The translations under genes were made by a program, and so were the position numbers. The notes beneath the pieces were generated by a model. The model saw only the letters and a list, made by a program, of their open reading frames with translations. It was not told the DNA's origin and did no database searches. This document shows, in pieces, positions 10,582 to 19,884 of a stretch of 64,000 bases of DNA; positions within the stretch are counted from its first letter, which is position 1; the number at the start of each line of letters is the position of its first letter. Location of the stretch: contig NZ_JAHLPM010000003.1 of assembly GCF_018917865.1 (NCBI RefSeq), positions 62,001 through 126,000 of the forward strand. Reading direction: 5' to 3'. Source of the DNA: Tissierella simiarum (GTDB lineage Bacteria > Bacillota > Clostridia > Tissierellales > Tissierellaceae).

Positions 10582-10703
10582 TAGATAAGTTACCCAATAG
10601 ATAATATTACTAATGAAAGAATAGTTTATTTCTAATATTTTTTTAATCAGTTTAAAATAATAAATTGATTAAAAGAACAAAAAGACATATAATCTAAATG
10701 AGT

Positions 10704-10722
10704 GATAATGAGTTTCATTATC
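10704..10722. promoter_or_regulatory. Fur-box-like operator upstream of AraC regulator
   Basis: GATAATGAGTTTCATTATC matches the classical 19-bp Fur consensus at 16 positions and has symmetric GATAATGA/TCATTATC arms. It lies 178 bases before the AraC-type gene of the siderophore import cluster, suggesting iron repression of the regulator. The 318 bases from 10582 to 10899 hold nothing else I can support. Confidence 0.65.
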
Positions 10723-10899
10723 GACTATAAGAAAGTTTTATTTTGTTAATACATAAGAGAATATTTTTGAGAGCATATAATTATTATAAGAATTTTGTAC
10801 ATTAACAGATTTAGACTATTTTAAGTTTAGATATGATAAGTATAAAAATGTATCTATTCAAGGGGATTTTATGTTTAGTACAAGAAAGGAGCTTATAAG

Positions 10900-11925
10900 A
10901 TGAAACACAGATTCCACATAAATACTAAGGGAGGGTATTCGGAAATATTTAATCAATACGCAGAAATGCGTACACATTTTGCAACAATACGAAGTTCTAC
11001 AAATAATGAAAGTGGAAGAGAAATCATATATGATATAGATTTTGACTATGGGGAAGGTAGCATAAAACTTTACAGGCTTATGGGAAATGTAATGCTTATA
11101 ATTTTTGATACATTATTTTATCATGATATGATAACAGAGTTTGATTTATGCCAAGAATATTTTGAAATAGAATATTGTATTGATGGTTGTTTAAGCATAC
11201 AAGAGGCTGAAGTAGGTAATATGTGTCTTTGTTCTAATGACCTTTCTATATCCATGTCTCGTGAAACATCAGGCTCTGTTATAAATTGTGCTGGACAGAA
11301 ATATCAAGGCATTTCTATTACTGCTGAAAAATCAGCTATCGCCTCTTATTTTGGAAGTTGTGGGGCTGACCTTTGGGAGGATACAATAGAACAACTGCAA
11401 AAAGGCCTGCGGGAACAATATTATCAAGGGATAAGTGTATCTCCTGAAATTACCAATGTATTTTTACAAATCTTTAATTGTAGTTTGCCCGAAAAAACAA
11501 AGATTTTATTTTTTGAAAGCAAAGTAATGGAAATATTATCAAAGATAGTATCATATGAAATTTTGGAAACAGATATGACAGAACAAATACCTTTAGACGA
11601 ATTTGAAATTAGGCAGATTAAAAAAATACCTGAAATATTAATGAGGAATTTATATGAACTTCCAACTATTAGCGAATTATCCAAAGAATTAGCTATCAAT
11701 AAAAATAAATTAATGAAAGGCTTTAAATTAATATATGGAGATACTATATTCAGGTATCATCGAAAAATGTGTTTACAGCGAGCAGCTACATTGTTATTGG
11801 ATACTAATAGGTCAATTAATGAAATTGCTCTTGATGTAGGATACTCAAATCCAAGTAATTTTTGTTATGCGTTTAAAAATGAATTTGGAATAACTCCATT
11901 GCAGCATAAAATGTCTTTACTATAA
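10900..11925 (+). CDS. AraC-family regulator (PchR/YbtA-like)
   Basis: A 341-aa protein with a variable N-terminal effector domain and a C-terminal AraC/XylS double HTH (about 240-341), including ISELSKELAINKNKL and the signature INEIALDVGYSNPSNFCYAF. N-terminal length and neighbours resemble PchR/YbtA regulators, which sense a siderophore or its iron complex and activate uptake genes. The start follows AAAGGAGC. It is directly upstream of a ferric-siderophore ABC importer, which it likely controls. Confidence 0.8.
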   Translation: MKHRFHINTKGGYSEIFNQYAEMRTHFATIRSSTNNESGREIIYDIDFDYGEGSIKLYRLMGNVMLIIFDTLFYHDMITEFDLCQEYFEIEYCIDGCLSIQEAEVGNMCLCSNDLSISMSRETSGSVINCAGQKYQGISITAEKSAIASYFGSCGADLWEDTIEQLQKGLREQYYQGISVSPEITNVFLQIFNCSLPEKTKILFFESKVMEILSKIVSYEILETDMTEQIPLDEFEIRQIKKIPEILMRNLYELPTISELSKELAINKNKLMKGFKLIYGDTIFRYHRKMCLQRAATLLLDTNRSINEIALDVGYSNPSNFCYAFKNEFGITPLQHKMSLL

Positions 11926-11963
11926 TTTTTAAATATAGATTTTTATAGCTTGTGTTTAAACTA

Positions 11964-11994
11964 CAAAGCCATAGGTATAATGCCTATGGCTTTG
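11964..11994 (+). terminator. hairpin after AraC gene
   Basis: A perfect 12-bp stem (11964-11975 with 11983-11994), but no clean T-run follows on either strand. It may be a weak terminator or an mRNA-processing hairpin between the regulator and importer genes. Confidence 0.5.
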
Positions 11995-12007
11995 CTTTGC
12001 CTAAAAA

Positions 12008-12172
12008 CTAGCAAATATAAGGTGATGAATAGTATTTATAAAGGTTTATAACTTGAAAAATTTCTTTGTCAACATAAACGGTGCCTCCATCAATATGGTT
12101 AATATACATTCCTACTGTATCATTATTTATAAGAGTAAGATAAGTTAATTTTGAAAACTTTATAGTATTCAC
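12008..12172 (-). CDS. possible small ORF or gene remnant (54 codons)
   Basis: A GTG-started 54-codon frame with protein-like composition (MYINHIDGGTVYVDKEIF in its middle, ending SSPYIC). No ribosome binding site precedes it, and it lies antisense in the gap between the AraC gene and the importer. It may be the tail of a decayed gene; I do not recognise the family. Confidence 0.25.
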   Translation of the reverse strand: MNTIKFSKLTYLTLINNDTVGMYINHIDGGTVYVDKEIFQVINLYKYYSSPYIC

Positions 12173-12204
12173 AAAATAATTACATTATATGAGGGGGCAT
12201 GAAA

Positions 12205-13254
12205 ATGTCAAAAAAATTTATAACATTATTTTTAGCAGTAGCTCTTTGTATTTCTATTTTGATAGGGTGCTCTCATACTGATAAGGTGAAAGATAATCAA
12301 GAGCAAAATCAGAATGATCAAGATCCAAAGTTAAATCAGACCAAAGACAACAGAAATCATTACCCTGTCACTATTAAAATGTATACGAATGAAGGCAAAG
12401 AAATAGAACAAATCATTGAAAGAGAGCCTAAGAAGGTTGTAATAATTGGAGAAACCATGGCTGAACTTATGATCGAATTTGGACAAGAAGATAAGGTTGT
12501 TGGTTTAGGATATCTTAACCAATCTTTTTCAAAATATAGTAATCAAATTTCCCAAATGCCTATTATTATAGAATCATGGCCATCAAAAGAATCCGTACTT
12601 GCATTACAGCCTGATATTATCTGTTCTATATCTTCAGCTTTTAAAGAAGAATTATTGGGAGATATTTCGTTTTGGAATGATAGGGGTATTCCAATACTTT
12701 CAGCTGTAAACTTTACAAGAGGACGTAGTATTGATGAATATTTTATGGATATTGAGAATTTTGGAATAGCTTTTAATATTAAAGATAAGACAGATGCATA
12801 CCTAGATAAGCAAAAAGCTAGAATACAGGAGATTGAAAAGATAGCTAAAAGAGCTGAGAAAATGCCAAAGGTATTGTTTATAGGAGGTGCACGTGAAACT
12901 TATTATTACTATCCACCTTCTTGGTGTATTATTGATGAAATGATTGAAGGTGCAGGTGGGGAATATATGAAATTATCAGAGGACGGATATATGGAGATGT
13001 CAATTGAGGCAATCATTGCTGCTAATCCAGAAAAAATTATCATCACAGAATTTCAACAGCCAGATAGAGAAGCAATAAAAAATAAACTACTTTTAAACGA
13101 AAGACTTCAAAATGTTAATGCCATAAAAACAGGCAATGTGATGGATGTTGGATATACAAGTTCAATTAATGGTGGTCTTGAGCTTGTTAACCTGTATGAG
13201 GAAGTAGCGGCATTTATTCACCCTGAATTATATGGGGAGAAAGGAGTAAACTAA
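12205..13254 (+). CDS. ferric-siderophore/heme ABC transporter substrate-binding lipoprotein
   Basis: A 349-aa periplasmic-binding-protein type III (FepB/BtuF fold) lipoprotein. It has a short signal peptide with lipobox LIGC (Cys22), a charged Gln/Asn-rich linker to about residue 55, then the PKKVVIIGETMAELMIEF lobe and the usual IIAANPEKIIITEF segment. It is anchored outside the membrane and delivers an iron complex to the permease. The ATG at 12205 is chosen because GAGGGGG ends only one base before the ATG at 12199 but seven before 12205. The next gene starts two bases after its stop. Confidence 0.85.
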   Translation: MSKKFITLFLAVALCISILIGCSHTDKVKDNQEQNQNDQDPKLNQTKDNRNHYPVTIKMYTNEGKEIEQIIEREPKKVVIIGETMAELMIEFGQEDKVVGLGYLNQSFSKYSNQISQMPIIIESWPSKESVLALQPDIICSISSAFKEELLGDISFWNDRGIPILSAVNFTRGRSIDEYFMDIENFGIAFNIKDKTDAYLDKQKARIQEIEKIAKRAEKMPKVLFIGGARETYYYYPPSWCIIDEMIEGAGGEYMKLSEDGYMEMSIEAIIAANPEKIIITEFQQPDREAIKNKLLLNERLQNVNAIKTGNVMDVGYTSSINGGLELVNLYEEVAAFIHPELYGEKGVN

Positions 13255-13256
13255 TT

Positions 13257-14375
13257 ATGGCATCCGAGATAGATACAAACCATATAAAAGGTACTTCAAG
13301 GAATTGTAATTCTATATTAAAAAATAGATATATATTTATTTCAATAATTATTCTATTAATTGCCGCCGTTATATTTTCCATTATTATTTCAATATCTACA
13401 GGACAAGTCTCTATTCCTTTTACTGAGTCCTGTCGGATATTGATCTATCAATTAACTGGCATACAAATTGGAGATATTAGCCAACTTACCTCAGGAATGT
13501 TTGTGGATATTATTTGGCAAATTCGCTTTCCAAGAGTATTGTTGGCAATGATTGCTGGAGTTGGCCTTGCTTTATGTGGAACAGTTATGCGGGCAGCCGT
13601 ACAAAATCCACTGGCGGATCCTTATATATTGGGAATTTCCTCTGGTGCATCTTTAGGAGCAACATTTTCAATAATGATAGGCTTTAGTGCTACGGGTATT
13701 TTGGGTGAGATGGGAATTGCTTTTTGGGCATTTATAGGTGCTTTGATGGCCAGTGTTTTAGTCTTGGGACTTGCCAGCATTGGGGGAAAAATGTCGTCAG
13801 CTAAGTTGGTGCTTTCAGGAACAGTTATCAATGCCCTATGTAATGCATTTTCAAGTTTCATTATATATTTTGCTAAGGATGTAGAAGGTATTCGCTCTAT
13901 AACTTTTTGGACAATGGGAAGCTTTGCTTCTGCACAGTGGAATAAAATTCCCTTGATTTTTATTGTTGTAGCACTTGCTGTAGTATTCTTTTTATTCCAG
14001 ACAAGGGTAATGAATACCATGCTAATGGGGGATGAAACTGCAGTTATTCTTGGAATAAATCTTAACTTTTATAGGAGACTATATATGGTAATTTCAGCCG
14101 TTGTGACAGGTGTTATTGTAGCTACCTGTGGAATTATTGGATTTGTTGGATTAATTGTTCCTCACATAGTTAGAAGTGTTGTTGGCTCTGACCACAAACG
14201 GTTTTTGCCAACAGCTATTCTTTCTGGTGCAATATTTTTAATTTGGGCAGATGTTTTTGCCAGAACCATTATTCATAATGGAGAACTGCCAATCGGTATT
14301 GTTATATCCCTTCTTGGGGCACCTGTGTTTATGTATATTTTGATTAAGAAAAGTTATGGGTTTGGAGGAAAATAA
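13257..14375 (+). CDS. FecCD-type iron-complex ABC permease
   Basis: A 372-aa integral membrane protein of the FecCD/BtuC family with about ten membrane segments. Clear family motifs are the RFPRVLLAMIAGVGLALCG stretch with AVQNPLADPYILGISSGAS, and a late GFVGLIVPHIVR cytoplasmic loop that docks to the ATPase. It translocates the iron-siderophore (or heme) complex. One permease gene is present, so a homodimer is expected. It lies in an operon with the binding protein upstream and the ATPase directly downstream. Confidence 0.92.
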   Translation: MASEIDTNHIKGTSRNCNSILKNRYIFISIIILLIAAVIFSIIISISTGQVSIPFTESCRILIYQLTGIQIGDISQLTSGMFVDIIWQIRFPRVLLAMIAGVGLALCGTVMRAAVQNPLADPYILGISSGASLGATFSIMIGFSATGILGEMGIAFWAFIGALMASVLVLGLASIGGKMSSAKLVLSGTVINALCNAFSSFIIYFAKDVEGIRSITFWTMGSFASAQWNKIPLIFIVVALAVVFFLFQTRVMNTMLMGDETAVILGINLNFYRRLYMVISAVVTGVIVATCGIIGFVGLIVPHIVRSVVGSDHKRFLPTAILSGAIFLIWADVFARTIIHNGELPIGIVISLLGAPVFMYILIKKSYGFGGK

Positions 14376-14376
14376 T

Positions 14377-15147
14377 ATGAATTTAGAGGTTGATAATATT
14401 CATGTTACCTTATCAGGTACCAATATTGTAAAAGATATTTCTCTTTGTGTTAAAAGTGGCCAATTTATAGGAATTATTGGACCTAATGGATGTGGGAAAT
14501 CTACATTGTTAAAAAGCATATATAAAGTGATTAAACCTAAGCAAGGTTCCGTATTTCTAGATGGGAGTGATGTTTTGAAATCCAGCCCAAGGTCAATTTC
14601 AAGAAAAATGAGTGTTGTTGGGCAGTTTAATGATTTAAGTTTTGACTTTACTGTCCATGAGATGGTAATGATGGGGAGAACTCCTCATAAAAACTTAATG
14701 GAATCGGATAATAAAGAAGATTATGAGATTGTAGATGCTGCTCTTAAAAAAGTAAATTTAAGTTCATATTCAAATCGAAGTTACTTGACTCTTTCTGGCG
14801 GTGAAAAGCAAAGGGCTATATTGGCAAGAGCCATTGCACAAGAACCTAAATTTTTAGTTCTTGATGAACCTACAAATCATTTGGATATTAAATATCAGCT
14901 TGAGATTTTGTCTATCGTCAAATCTTTAAAGATAGGAACATTGGCAGCATTACATGATCTTTCCCTTGCCGCAACATATTGTGATATTTTATATGTTATA
15001 AAAAAGGGAAAAGTAATGGCAAGTGGAAAGCCAGATAATGTTTTAACCAAAGAACTTGTAAAACAAGTATATGAAATTGACTGTGAAATTTATACCAATC
15101 CTGTAACTGGAGGTTTGGCCATTGCCTATTTTCCACCAGTAGATTGA
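14377..15147 (+). CDS. iron-complex ABC transporter ATPase (FepC/FhuC-like)
   Basis: A 256-aa ABC ATPase: Walker A GPNGCGKST (about 37-45), Q-loop near VVGQFND, signature LSGGEKQR and Walker B FLVLDEPTNHLD, followed by the switch His in ALHDLSLA. It energises the FecCD-type permease. The ATG at 14377 follows GGAGG; an earlier in-frame ATG (14356) would sit upstream of that site. Its start lies two bases after the permease stop. Confidence 0.92.
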   Translation: MNLEVDNIHVTLSGTNIVKDISLCVKSGQFIGIIGPNGCGKSTLLKSIYKVIKPKQGSVFLDGSDVLKSSPRSISRKMSVVGQFNDLSFDFTVHEMVMMGRTPHKNLMESDNKEDYEIVDAALKKVNLSSYSNRSYLTLSGGEKQRAILARAIAQEPKFLVLDEPTNHLDIKYQLEILSIVKSLKIGTLAALHDLSLAATYCDILYVIKKGKVMASGKPDNVLTKELVKQVYEIDCEIYTNPVTGGLAIAYFPPVD

Positions 15148-15197
15148 ATATAGTTTCTTTCAAAGATTGAAGAAGTGAATATTTGGAGGTGTTTGAC

Positions 15198-16529
15198 TTG
15201 GAAACTGACATGACAAAAGGGAAGCCAATGGAGATAATAATTCGATTTGCAATTCCAATGTTTATTGGCAACCTGTTCCAGCAATTTTATAATGTCGTTG
15301 ATACAATTATTGTAGGTCGATTTGTGGGAAAAGAGGCATTGGCTGCCGTTGGTTCGTCCTTTGCGATTATGACATTTGTGACATCTATTTTAATAGGGCT
15401 TTCTATGGGAGCATCTGCGCTTTTTTCTCAATTTTTTGGTGCAAAGCAGTATGAAGAGTTGAAAAAAGCTATTTCAACGTCCTTCATATTCATTTTTATT
15501 GTAAGCTTAGTACTTACAACAATAACATCTTTATTTATGCACCAAATCATTCATGGATTCCAGATGCCAATGGAAACAAGAGAATATGCAGCAGATTATC
15601 TACGGTTTATATTCGCAGGATTAATTTTTACAGGAGTCTATAATGCTTTTTCCTTTCTACTTAGAGCTGTTGGTGATTCAAAATCTCCCCTTTATTTTTT
15701 GATTTTATCTGCAATCATCAATATAGTTTTAGATTTAGTTTTTACAGTAATGTTAAATATGGAAGTGACAGGCGTTGCATTGGCAACATTTATTGCTCAA
15801 GGTATTTCAGCAGTTAGTTGTGCTGTATATACAATAAAACGTATGAACTTTATTAAATTTAAGCGTAAAGTTATTCTATTTGATAAAAAGATGTTTAAAA
15901 CAGTGGCTAGTTATTCTATTTTAACGGCTGTGCAACAATCTGCATCAAGTTTTGGTATGATGATGGTTCAAGGTCTTGTAAATACTTTTGGAGCAACTGT
16001 AATGGCTGCATTTGCAACTGCTTCAAAGATTGATTCTTTTGCCAATATTCCTATGCAGGACTTTGGAAATGCTTTTTCTACCTATGTTGCACAAAACAAA
16101 GGGGCAGGCAATATAGAAAGGATACGTGAAGGAATGCGTGGTGTTTCAAAAATTATCGTTGCCTTTTCATTAGGTATCTCTATACTTGTTTTCATTTTTG
16201 CACCACAGTTAATATTGATTTTTGTAAAAAAAGAAGCTGTAGATGTTATTGCAGTTAGTGTATATTATTTGCGTATTGTATGTGTAACTTATACACTCCT
16301 TGGATTTTTGCAAATGTTTTATGGATTTTATCGAGGACTGGGAGAAGTTAATGTATCTATAATTCTAACCTTTGTTTCACAGGTAACAAGAGTATTACTA
16401 GCATATGGACTTGCTATGACACCTTTAGGGTTTGCAGGAATCTGTTTGGCAATTCCTATTGGATGGTTTCTATCGGATGCTTTAGGTGTTATAATGTATA
16501 AAAAAATAATGGTAGAGGATAGTGTGTAA
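15198..16529 (+). CDS. MATE-family efflux transporter (siderophore-cluster member)
   Basis: A 443-aa protein with twelve hydrophobic segments of the MATE family; the N-terminus TKGKPMEIIIRFAIPMFIGN is typical. MATE proteins export cationic drugs or metabolites using a sodium or proton gradient. The TTG at 15198 is seven bases after GGAGGT (15185-15190); the ATG at 15210 is too far. Being the last gene of the iron-import operon (50-base gap), it might export the siderophore or a related molecule (inference from position). Confidence 0.85.
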   Translation: METDMTKGKPMEIIIRFAIPMFIGNLFQQFYNVVDTIIVGRFVGKEALAAVGSSFAIMTFVTSILIGLSMGASALFSQFFGAKQYEELKKAISTSFIFIFIVSLVLTTITSLFMHQIIHGFQMPMETREYAADYLRFIFAGLIFTGVYNAFSFLLRAVGDSKSPLYFLILSAIINIVLDLVFTVMLNMEVTGVALATFIAQGISAVSCAVYTIKRMNFIKFKRKVILFDKKMFKTVASYSILTAVQQSASSFGMMMVQGLVNTFGATVMAAFATASKIDSFANIPMQDFGNAFSTYVAQNKGAGNIERIREGMRGVSKIIVAFSLGISILVFIFAPQLILIFVKKEAVDVIAVSVYYLRIVCVTYTLLGFLQMFYGFYRGLGEVNVSIILTFVSQVTRVLLAYGLAMTPLGFAGICLAIPIGWFLSDALGVIMYKKIMVEDSV

Positions 16530-16679
16530 GAATAAATGTGGTGATTGCAAGTTAATGGCTTTCGCTTCCAAGATGAATATCGGGAGCAGCTATTCAAGGG
16601 AAGTATTCTATTCAAAGAATTCTCAAAAAGGAAAATCAGGATATAAGAATATAATATAAGAGTAGATTCTTTGAAAGAA

Positions 16680-16722
16680 AAACCTTTAGGTGTAAAAAAC
16701 AATACACCTAAAGGTTTCTTTA
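16680..16722. terminator. bidirectional terminator between two MATE genes
   Basis: A perfect stem of at least 14 bp (16681-16694 with 16703-16716), with A-rich and T-rich flanks on either side. It separates two convergent MATE genes. Confidence 0.85.
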
Positions 16723-18057
16723 ATTTAGACTATCTAATTTTTTAAATTCAATGGATAGAAGAACAAAACAGAATAAAAGTACTATTAAATCTGTAACTGT
16801 AGAAGCTGCCCATACTCCCTTAATTCCAATAACTTTAGTGAGAATGATAGCTATTGGTAGAAAAAGAACTAATTGTTTTAAAAGAATTATTACAGCAGAT
16901 TTTCCACCTTTGCCTATTGATTGGAAGAATGTCATAGTCATAACTATAACTCCTGACACAGGGAATGCTAAAAACATAAGTCTAAATAAATTATATCCAT
17001 TTTCTATTGCAGTCTTATCATTAATGAACCAACCTAAAACAACTTTAGGTTTAATCATATAAAAGCTCCATAATACCCCAATTAGTATTACAGAAGCTAT
17101 GCTAAAGATTTTAACTGAATCTTTAACACGATCATATTTTTTTGCACCAAAGTTCATACCTACTATAGGTTGAAGACCTTGTCCCATTCCCCATAAAGGT
17201 ATAAATGTAAACATTAAAACTTTAAGAGCAATTCCCATCAATATTAATTGTTCATCTCCGCCATACATTGATGTAATCTTATATAATCCAGTTTGTTGTA
17301 CTAAATACATAAGCTGCATTGTGGCTGCTGAGCCTCCTACAGATAATATTTCTGGCATTAAATCAAAAGCAAACTCAAGCTTATTAACTGGTATTATTGA
17401 TTTGTTACGTTTAAAGTAAATAAATGTAACAAGAGCTTGAATTACTTGAGCAATTACCGTGGCTATAGCTGCACCTTCAACACCAAAGCCTAAAGTTTTT
17501 ATAAATATTGGATCTAAAATAATATTTAATATTGCACCTAATGCCATAATGCCCATAGCTTCTTTCATCTTTCCTTCTCCCCTTATAAGCATATTAGCAC
17601 TTTGTGAAAAGTTAACAAAAAATGATCCAATATATACTATTCTTAAGTAACTTACTCCTAGATCTAATATATCTCCTTTAGCTCCTGAAAATCTAAGCAA
17701 ACGTTCTGCAAAAAAACATCCTAATACGGTAACTATTAACGATGATACTAGTACAGATACTATTAAATTACCTAAAATTTTATCTACTACTTTATCATTT
17801 TTAGATCCGATAGCACGAGATAAAATTGAAGATGAACCAACTCCTATAAGTACAGCAATACAATTATTTATAAAAGTAAATGGGGAGGAAATACTTACAG
17901 CACCTAAAGCAGTTTCTCCTACTAACTTTCCAACAAAAATAGCGTCACATAAATTATATAAACCTATGACCAACATTCCTATAATTCCTGGAATAGAAAG
18001 TTTTAAAAGTAATGTAAACATACTAGCATTAATTAATTCTTCACGATTTTTATTCAT
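16720..18057 (-). CDS. MATE-family multidrug efflux protein (MepA-like)
   Basis: A 445-aa, twelve-helix MATE transporter with the MepA-type N-terminus LKLSIPGIIGMLVIGLYN, followed by DAIFVGKLVG. It is only distantly similar to the MATE on the other strand, so this is not a recent duplication. The ATG follows AGAGGAAGG. A strong Fur-box match lies about 125 bases upstream over a -10 element, so iron may repress this gene. Confidence 0.88.
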   Translation of the reverse strand: MNKNREELINASMFTLLLKLSIPGIIGMLVIGLYNLCDAIFVGKLVGETALGAVSISSPFTFINNCIAVLIGVGSSSILSRAIGSKNDKVVDKILGNLIVSVLVSSLIVTVLGCFFAERLLRFSGAKGDILDLGVSYLRIVYIGSFFVNFSQSANMLIRGEGKMKEAMGIMALGAILNIILDPIFIKTLGFGVEGAAIATVIAQVIQALVTFIYFKRNKSIIPVNKLEFAFDLMPEILSVGGSAATMQLMYLVQQTGLYKITSMYGGDEQLILMGIALKVLMFTFIPLWGMGQGLQPIVGMNFGAKKYDRVKDSVKIFSIASVILIGVLWSFYMIKPKVVLGWFINDKTAIENGYNLFRLMFLAFPVSGVIVMTMTFFQSIGKGGKSAVIILLKQLVLFLPIAIILTKVIGIKGVWAASTVTDLIVLLFCFVLLSIEFKKLDSLN

Positions 18058-18180
18058 AAGAAACCTTCCTCTTCTTGTATTAATTTATATATGATGGTTA
18101 TCATTTTAAATTTCATGAAAGACTGGTTTTATTTATTTTATCCTCCTTTCAAATCAATAGATAAATCCTTCAAGAACTTT

Positions 18181-18206
18181 AATAATGATTATCTTTATCA
18201 ATTATA
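18181..18206 (-). promoter_or_regulatory. Fur box overlapping promoter of the leftward MATE gene
   Basis: 18181-18199 matches the 19-bp Fur consensus at 17 positions. On the minus strand a TATAAT (18201-18206) lies directly upstream, so the box covers the likely transcription start. The -35 is weak. A poorer Fur-like sequence occurs near 18092-18106. The region from 18058 to 18488 otherwise holds no gene. Confidence 0.7.
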
Positions 18207-18488
18207 GGATAATCTTTTATAGACTATCTACTTATATAAGGATTAAAAGTAACGGAAAAAGGATTATTCTTATAGAAGAAATATAAAAAGTATTTGAAAT
18301 AATAATATTGGTAATTACTGATAAAAACTTAGACATTTTAAAGTAATCAGGTTTTTATCAAAAAAGTAGCTATTGTAATTTATAGATGATATAATTTTGG
18401 ATAACAATATGAAAAAAATTTCTAATTTAATGCTAGAAAAAAATGGACTATAGACTATTTATATAATAGGAAGAAAGGGATAACGGAT

Positions 18489-18938
18489 ATGAATGAGATT
18501 AAGGTTTTAGAATTCAATATGGAAATGTTAGATGAGTGTGTCGATTTATATATGAAAGTCTATTCTCAAGAGCCTTGGAATGAGAAATGGGAGTCAAGAG
18601 ATGTTGTGGAAAAATTTATAAAGTCGCATCAGAAAAATAGTAATTTTTTAAGTTTTATAGCTATAAAAGATAGCAAGGTAGTGGGAGTGAGTATAGGATT
18701 TATTAAACCTTGGATACAAGGTGAAGAATACTACATAGATGAGTTCTTTATAGATACAGATATTCAAAGACAAGGAGTAGGAGCTAAACTTATGTCTAAA
18801 ATAAAAGAAAGTTTAAAGCAAAAGGATATTAATGCAATTATTTTAAATACACAACGTGATTTTCCATCACATAAATTTTATGAACATATAGGATTTAATG
18901 TTCACGAGGGTCTGATAATATTGAGTACAACCTTTTAA
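18489..18938 (+). CDS. GNAT-family N-acetyltransferase
   Basis: A 149-aa GNAT fold with the acetyl-CoA pyrophosphate loop motif DIQRQGVGAKLM near residues 95-106 and the C-terminal KFYEHIGFNVHE strand. It transfers an acetyl group to an amine; the substrate is unknown. It begins 10 bases after a GAAAGGG and ends 14 bases before a second GNAT gene, so the two are probably co-transcribed. Confidence 0.85.
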   Translation: MNEIKVLEFNMEMLDECVDLYMKVYSQEPWNEKWESRDVVEKFIKSHQKNSNFLSFIAIKDSKVVGVSIGFIKPWIQGEEYYIDEFFIDTDIQRQGVGAKLMSKIKESLKQKDINAIILNTQRDFPSHKFYEHIGFNVHEGLIILSTTF

Positions 18939-18952
18939 TTAGGAGGGATATT

Positions 18953-19501
18953 ATGGAGTTACAATCTAATAGGATCTTACTTAAGCCTATAACTAAAGAG
19001 GACTTAGAGTTTTTATATAAAGTTGAAAGTCATCCTCTAGTATATAAGTACGAAAGCAGTGATGTTCCTTCAAAGGAGGACGTTTTTAAAGATTATCAAG
19101 AAGCCATAGAATTTATGTCAGAAAAACCAAAAGAAAGCTTAGCTTGTGTAATATACCTTGCTGAAAGTGGTATACCTATAGGAGAAGTTGATATTCATTT
19201 AAACTGGGAAGAAATAAGAGAATGGGAAATAGGCTATATTATGCATCCTGATTACTGGGGAAAAGGATATGCAACAGAAGCAGTTAAATTATTGATAGAC
19301 TATGCTTTTGAGAAACTAAATGCTCATAAAATCGTAGCATTTTGTAATGCTAAAAACATTAACAGTTTTGCACTAATGAAACGAATTGGCATGAAGAAGG
19401 AATGCCATGCACGAGAAGCCAGATTATTAAATAATCAATGGTATGATGAATTTATGTATTCTATATTAGATTGGGAATGGAGTTATTTAAAAGATAGATA
19501 A
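18953..19501 (+). CDS. GNAT-family acetyltransferase (RimJ/RimL-like)
   Basis: A 182-aa RimJ/RimL-type GNAT protein. Visible motifs are EWEIGYIMHPDYWGKGYATE (acetyl-CoA site), NAKNINSFALMKRIGM, and a C-terminal Tyr-rich end. RimJ/RimL act on ribosomal-protein N-termini, but many paralogues acetylate antibiotics or small amines, so the target is open. The ATG follows AGGAGGG. Confidence 0.87.
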   Translation: MELQSNRILLKPITKEDLEFLYKVESHPLVYKYESSDVPSKEDVFKDYQEAIEFMSEKPKESLACVIYLAESGIPIGEVDIHLNWEEIREWEIGYIMHPDYWGKGYATEAVKLLIDYAFEKLNAHKIVAFCNAKNINSFALMKRIGMKKECHAREARLLNNQWYDEFMYSILDWEWSYLKDR

Positions 19502-19614
19502 TTATTATCTGCCAAATTAGTACAGTCTTTATATGTTCTAAAATTAATATGATAAATAAAAACTTTACAGTCTATAACAACAGGTTCAAAAAAAGAATTG
19601 TAATTTAATAATTT

Positions 19615-19650
19615 AAAGGTTACATTTAAAATTAAGATGTATCCTTTTTT
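19615..19650 (+). terminator. terminator after RimJ/RimL-like gene
   Basis: Stem AAAGG-T-TACAT (19615-19625) with ATGTA-T-CCTTT (19637-19647), one T-T mismatch, followed by Ts. Confidence 0.65.
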
Positions 19651-19815
19651 TATGCCAATTTTTAATTTATCGAATTCGATATACAACCTAGTTAAAAGTT
19701 AAGAAAAATATTAGAAAGTTTATGAATGACTTAGAAATTAAAATTATCCAAAACTTATATAGTACAATTACTTAATAGCTATAAAAAATTTGCTATCTTA
19801 ACCTCTAATTTAGTA

Positions 19816-19844
19816 TTGCACCTTAAATTTAATTACTATATAAT
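19816..19844 (+). promoter_or_regulatory. sigma-A promoter of the TetR operon
   Basis: TTGCAC (19816-19821), a 17-base spacer and TATAAT (19839-19844). An operator-like palindrome begins nine bases further on. Confidence 0.8.
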
Positions 19845-19852
19845 GAAAATAA

Positions 19853-19872
19853 AAAACCGACTAGTCGGTTTT
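19853..19872. promoter_or_regulatory. perfect 20-bp palindrome, probable TetR operator
   Basis: Half-site AAAACCGACT and its exact complement, centred on CTAG, located where transcription should start. This is the usual place for an autoregulatory TetR operator, and GC-rich pairs stand out from the AT-rich surroundings. Confidence 0.8.
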
Positions 19873-19884
19873 AGAGGGGGAAAT

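Noticed and set aside
16751-17062. Plus-strand frames opposite the leftward MATE gene
   Set aside because: Antisense shadows of a clear MATE protein, without start signals.
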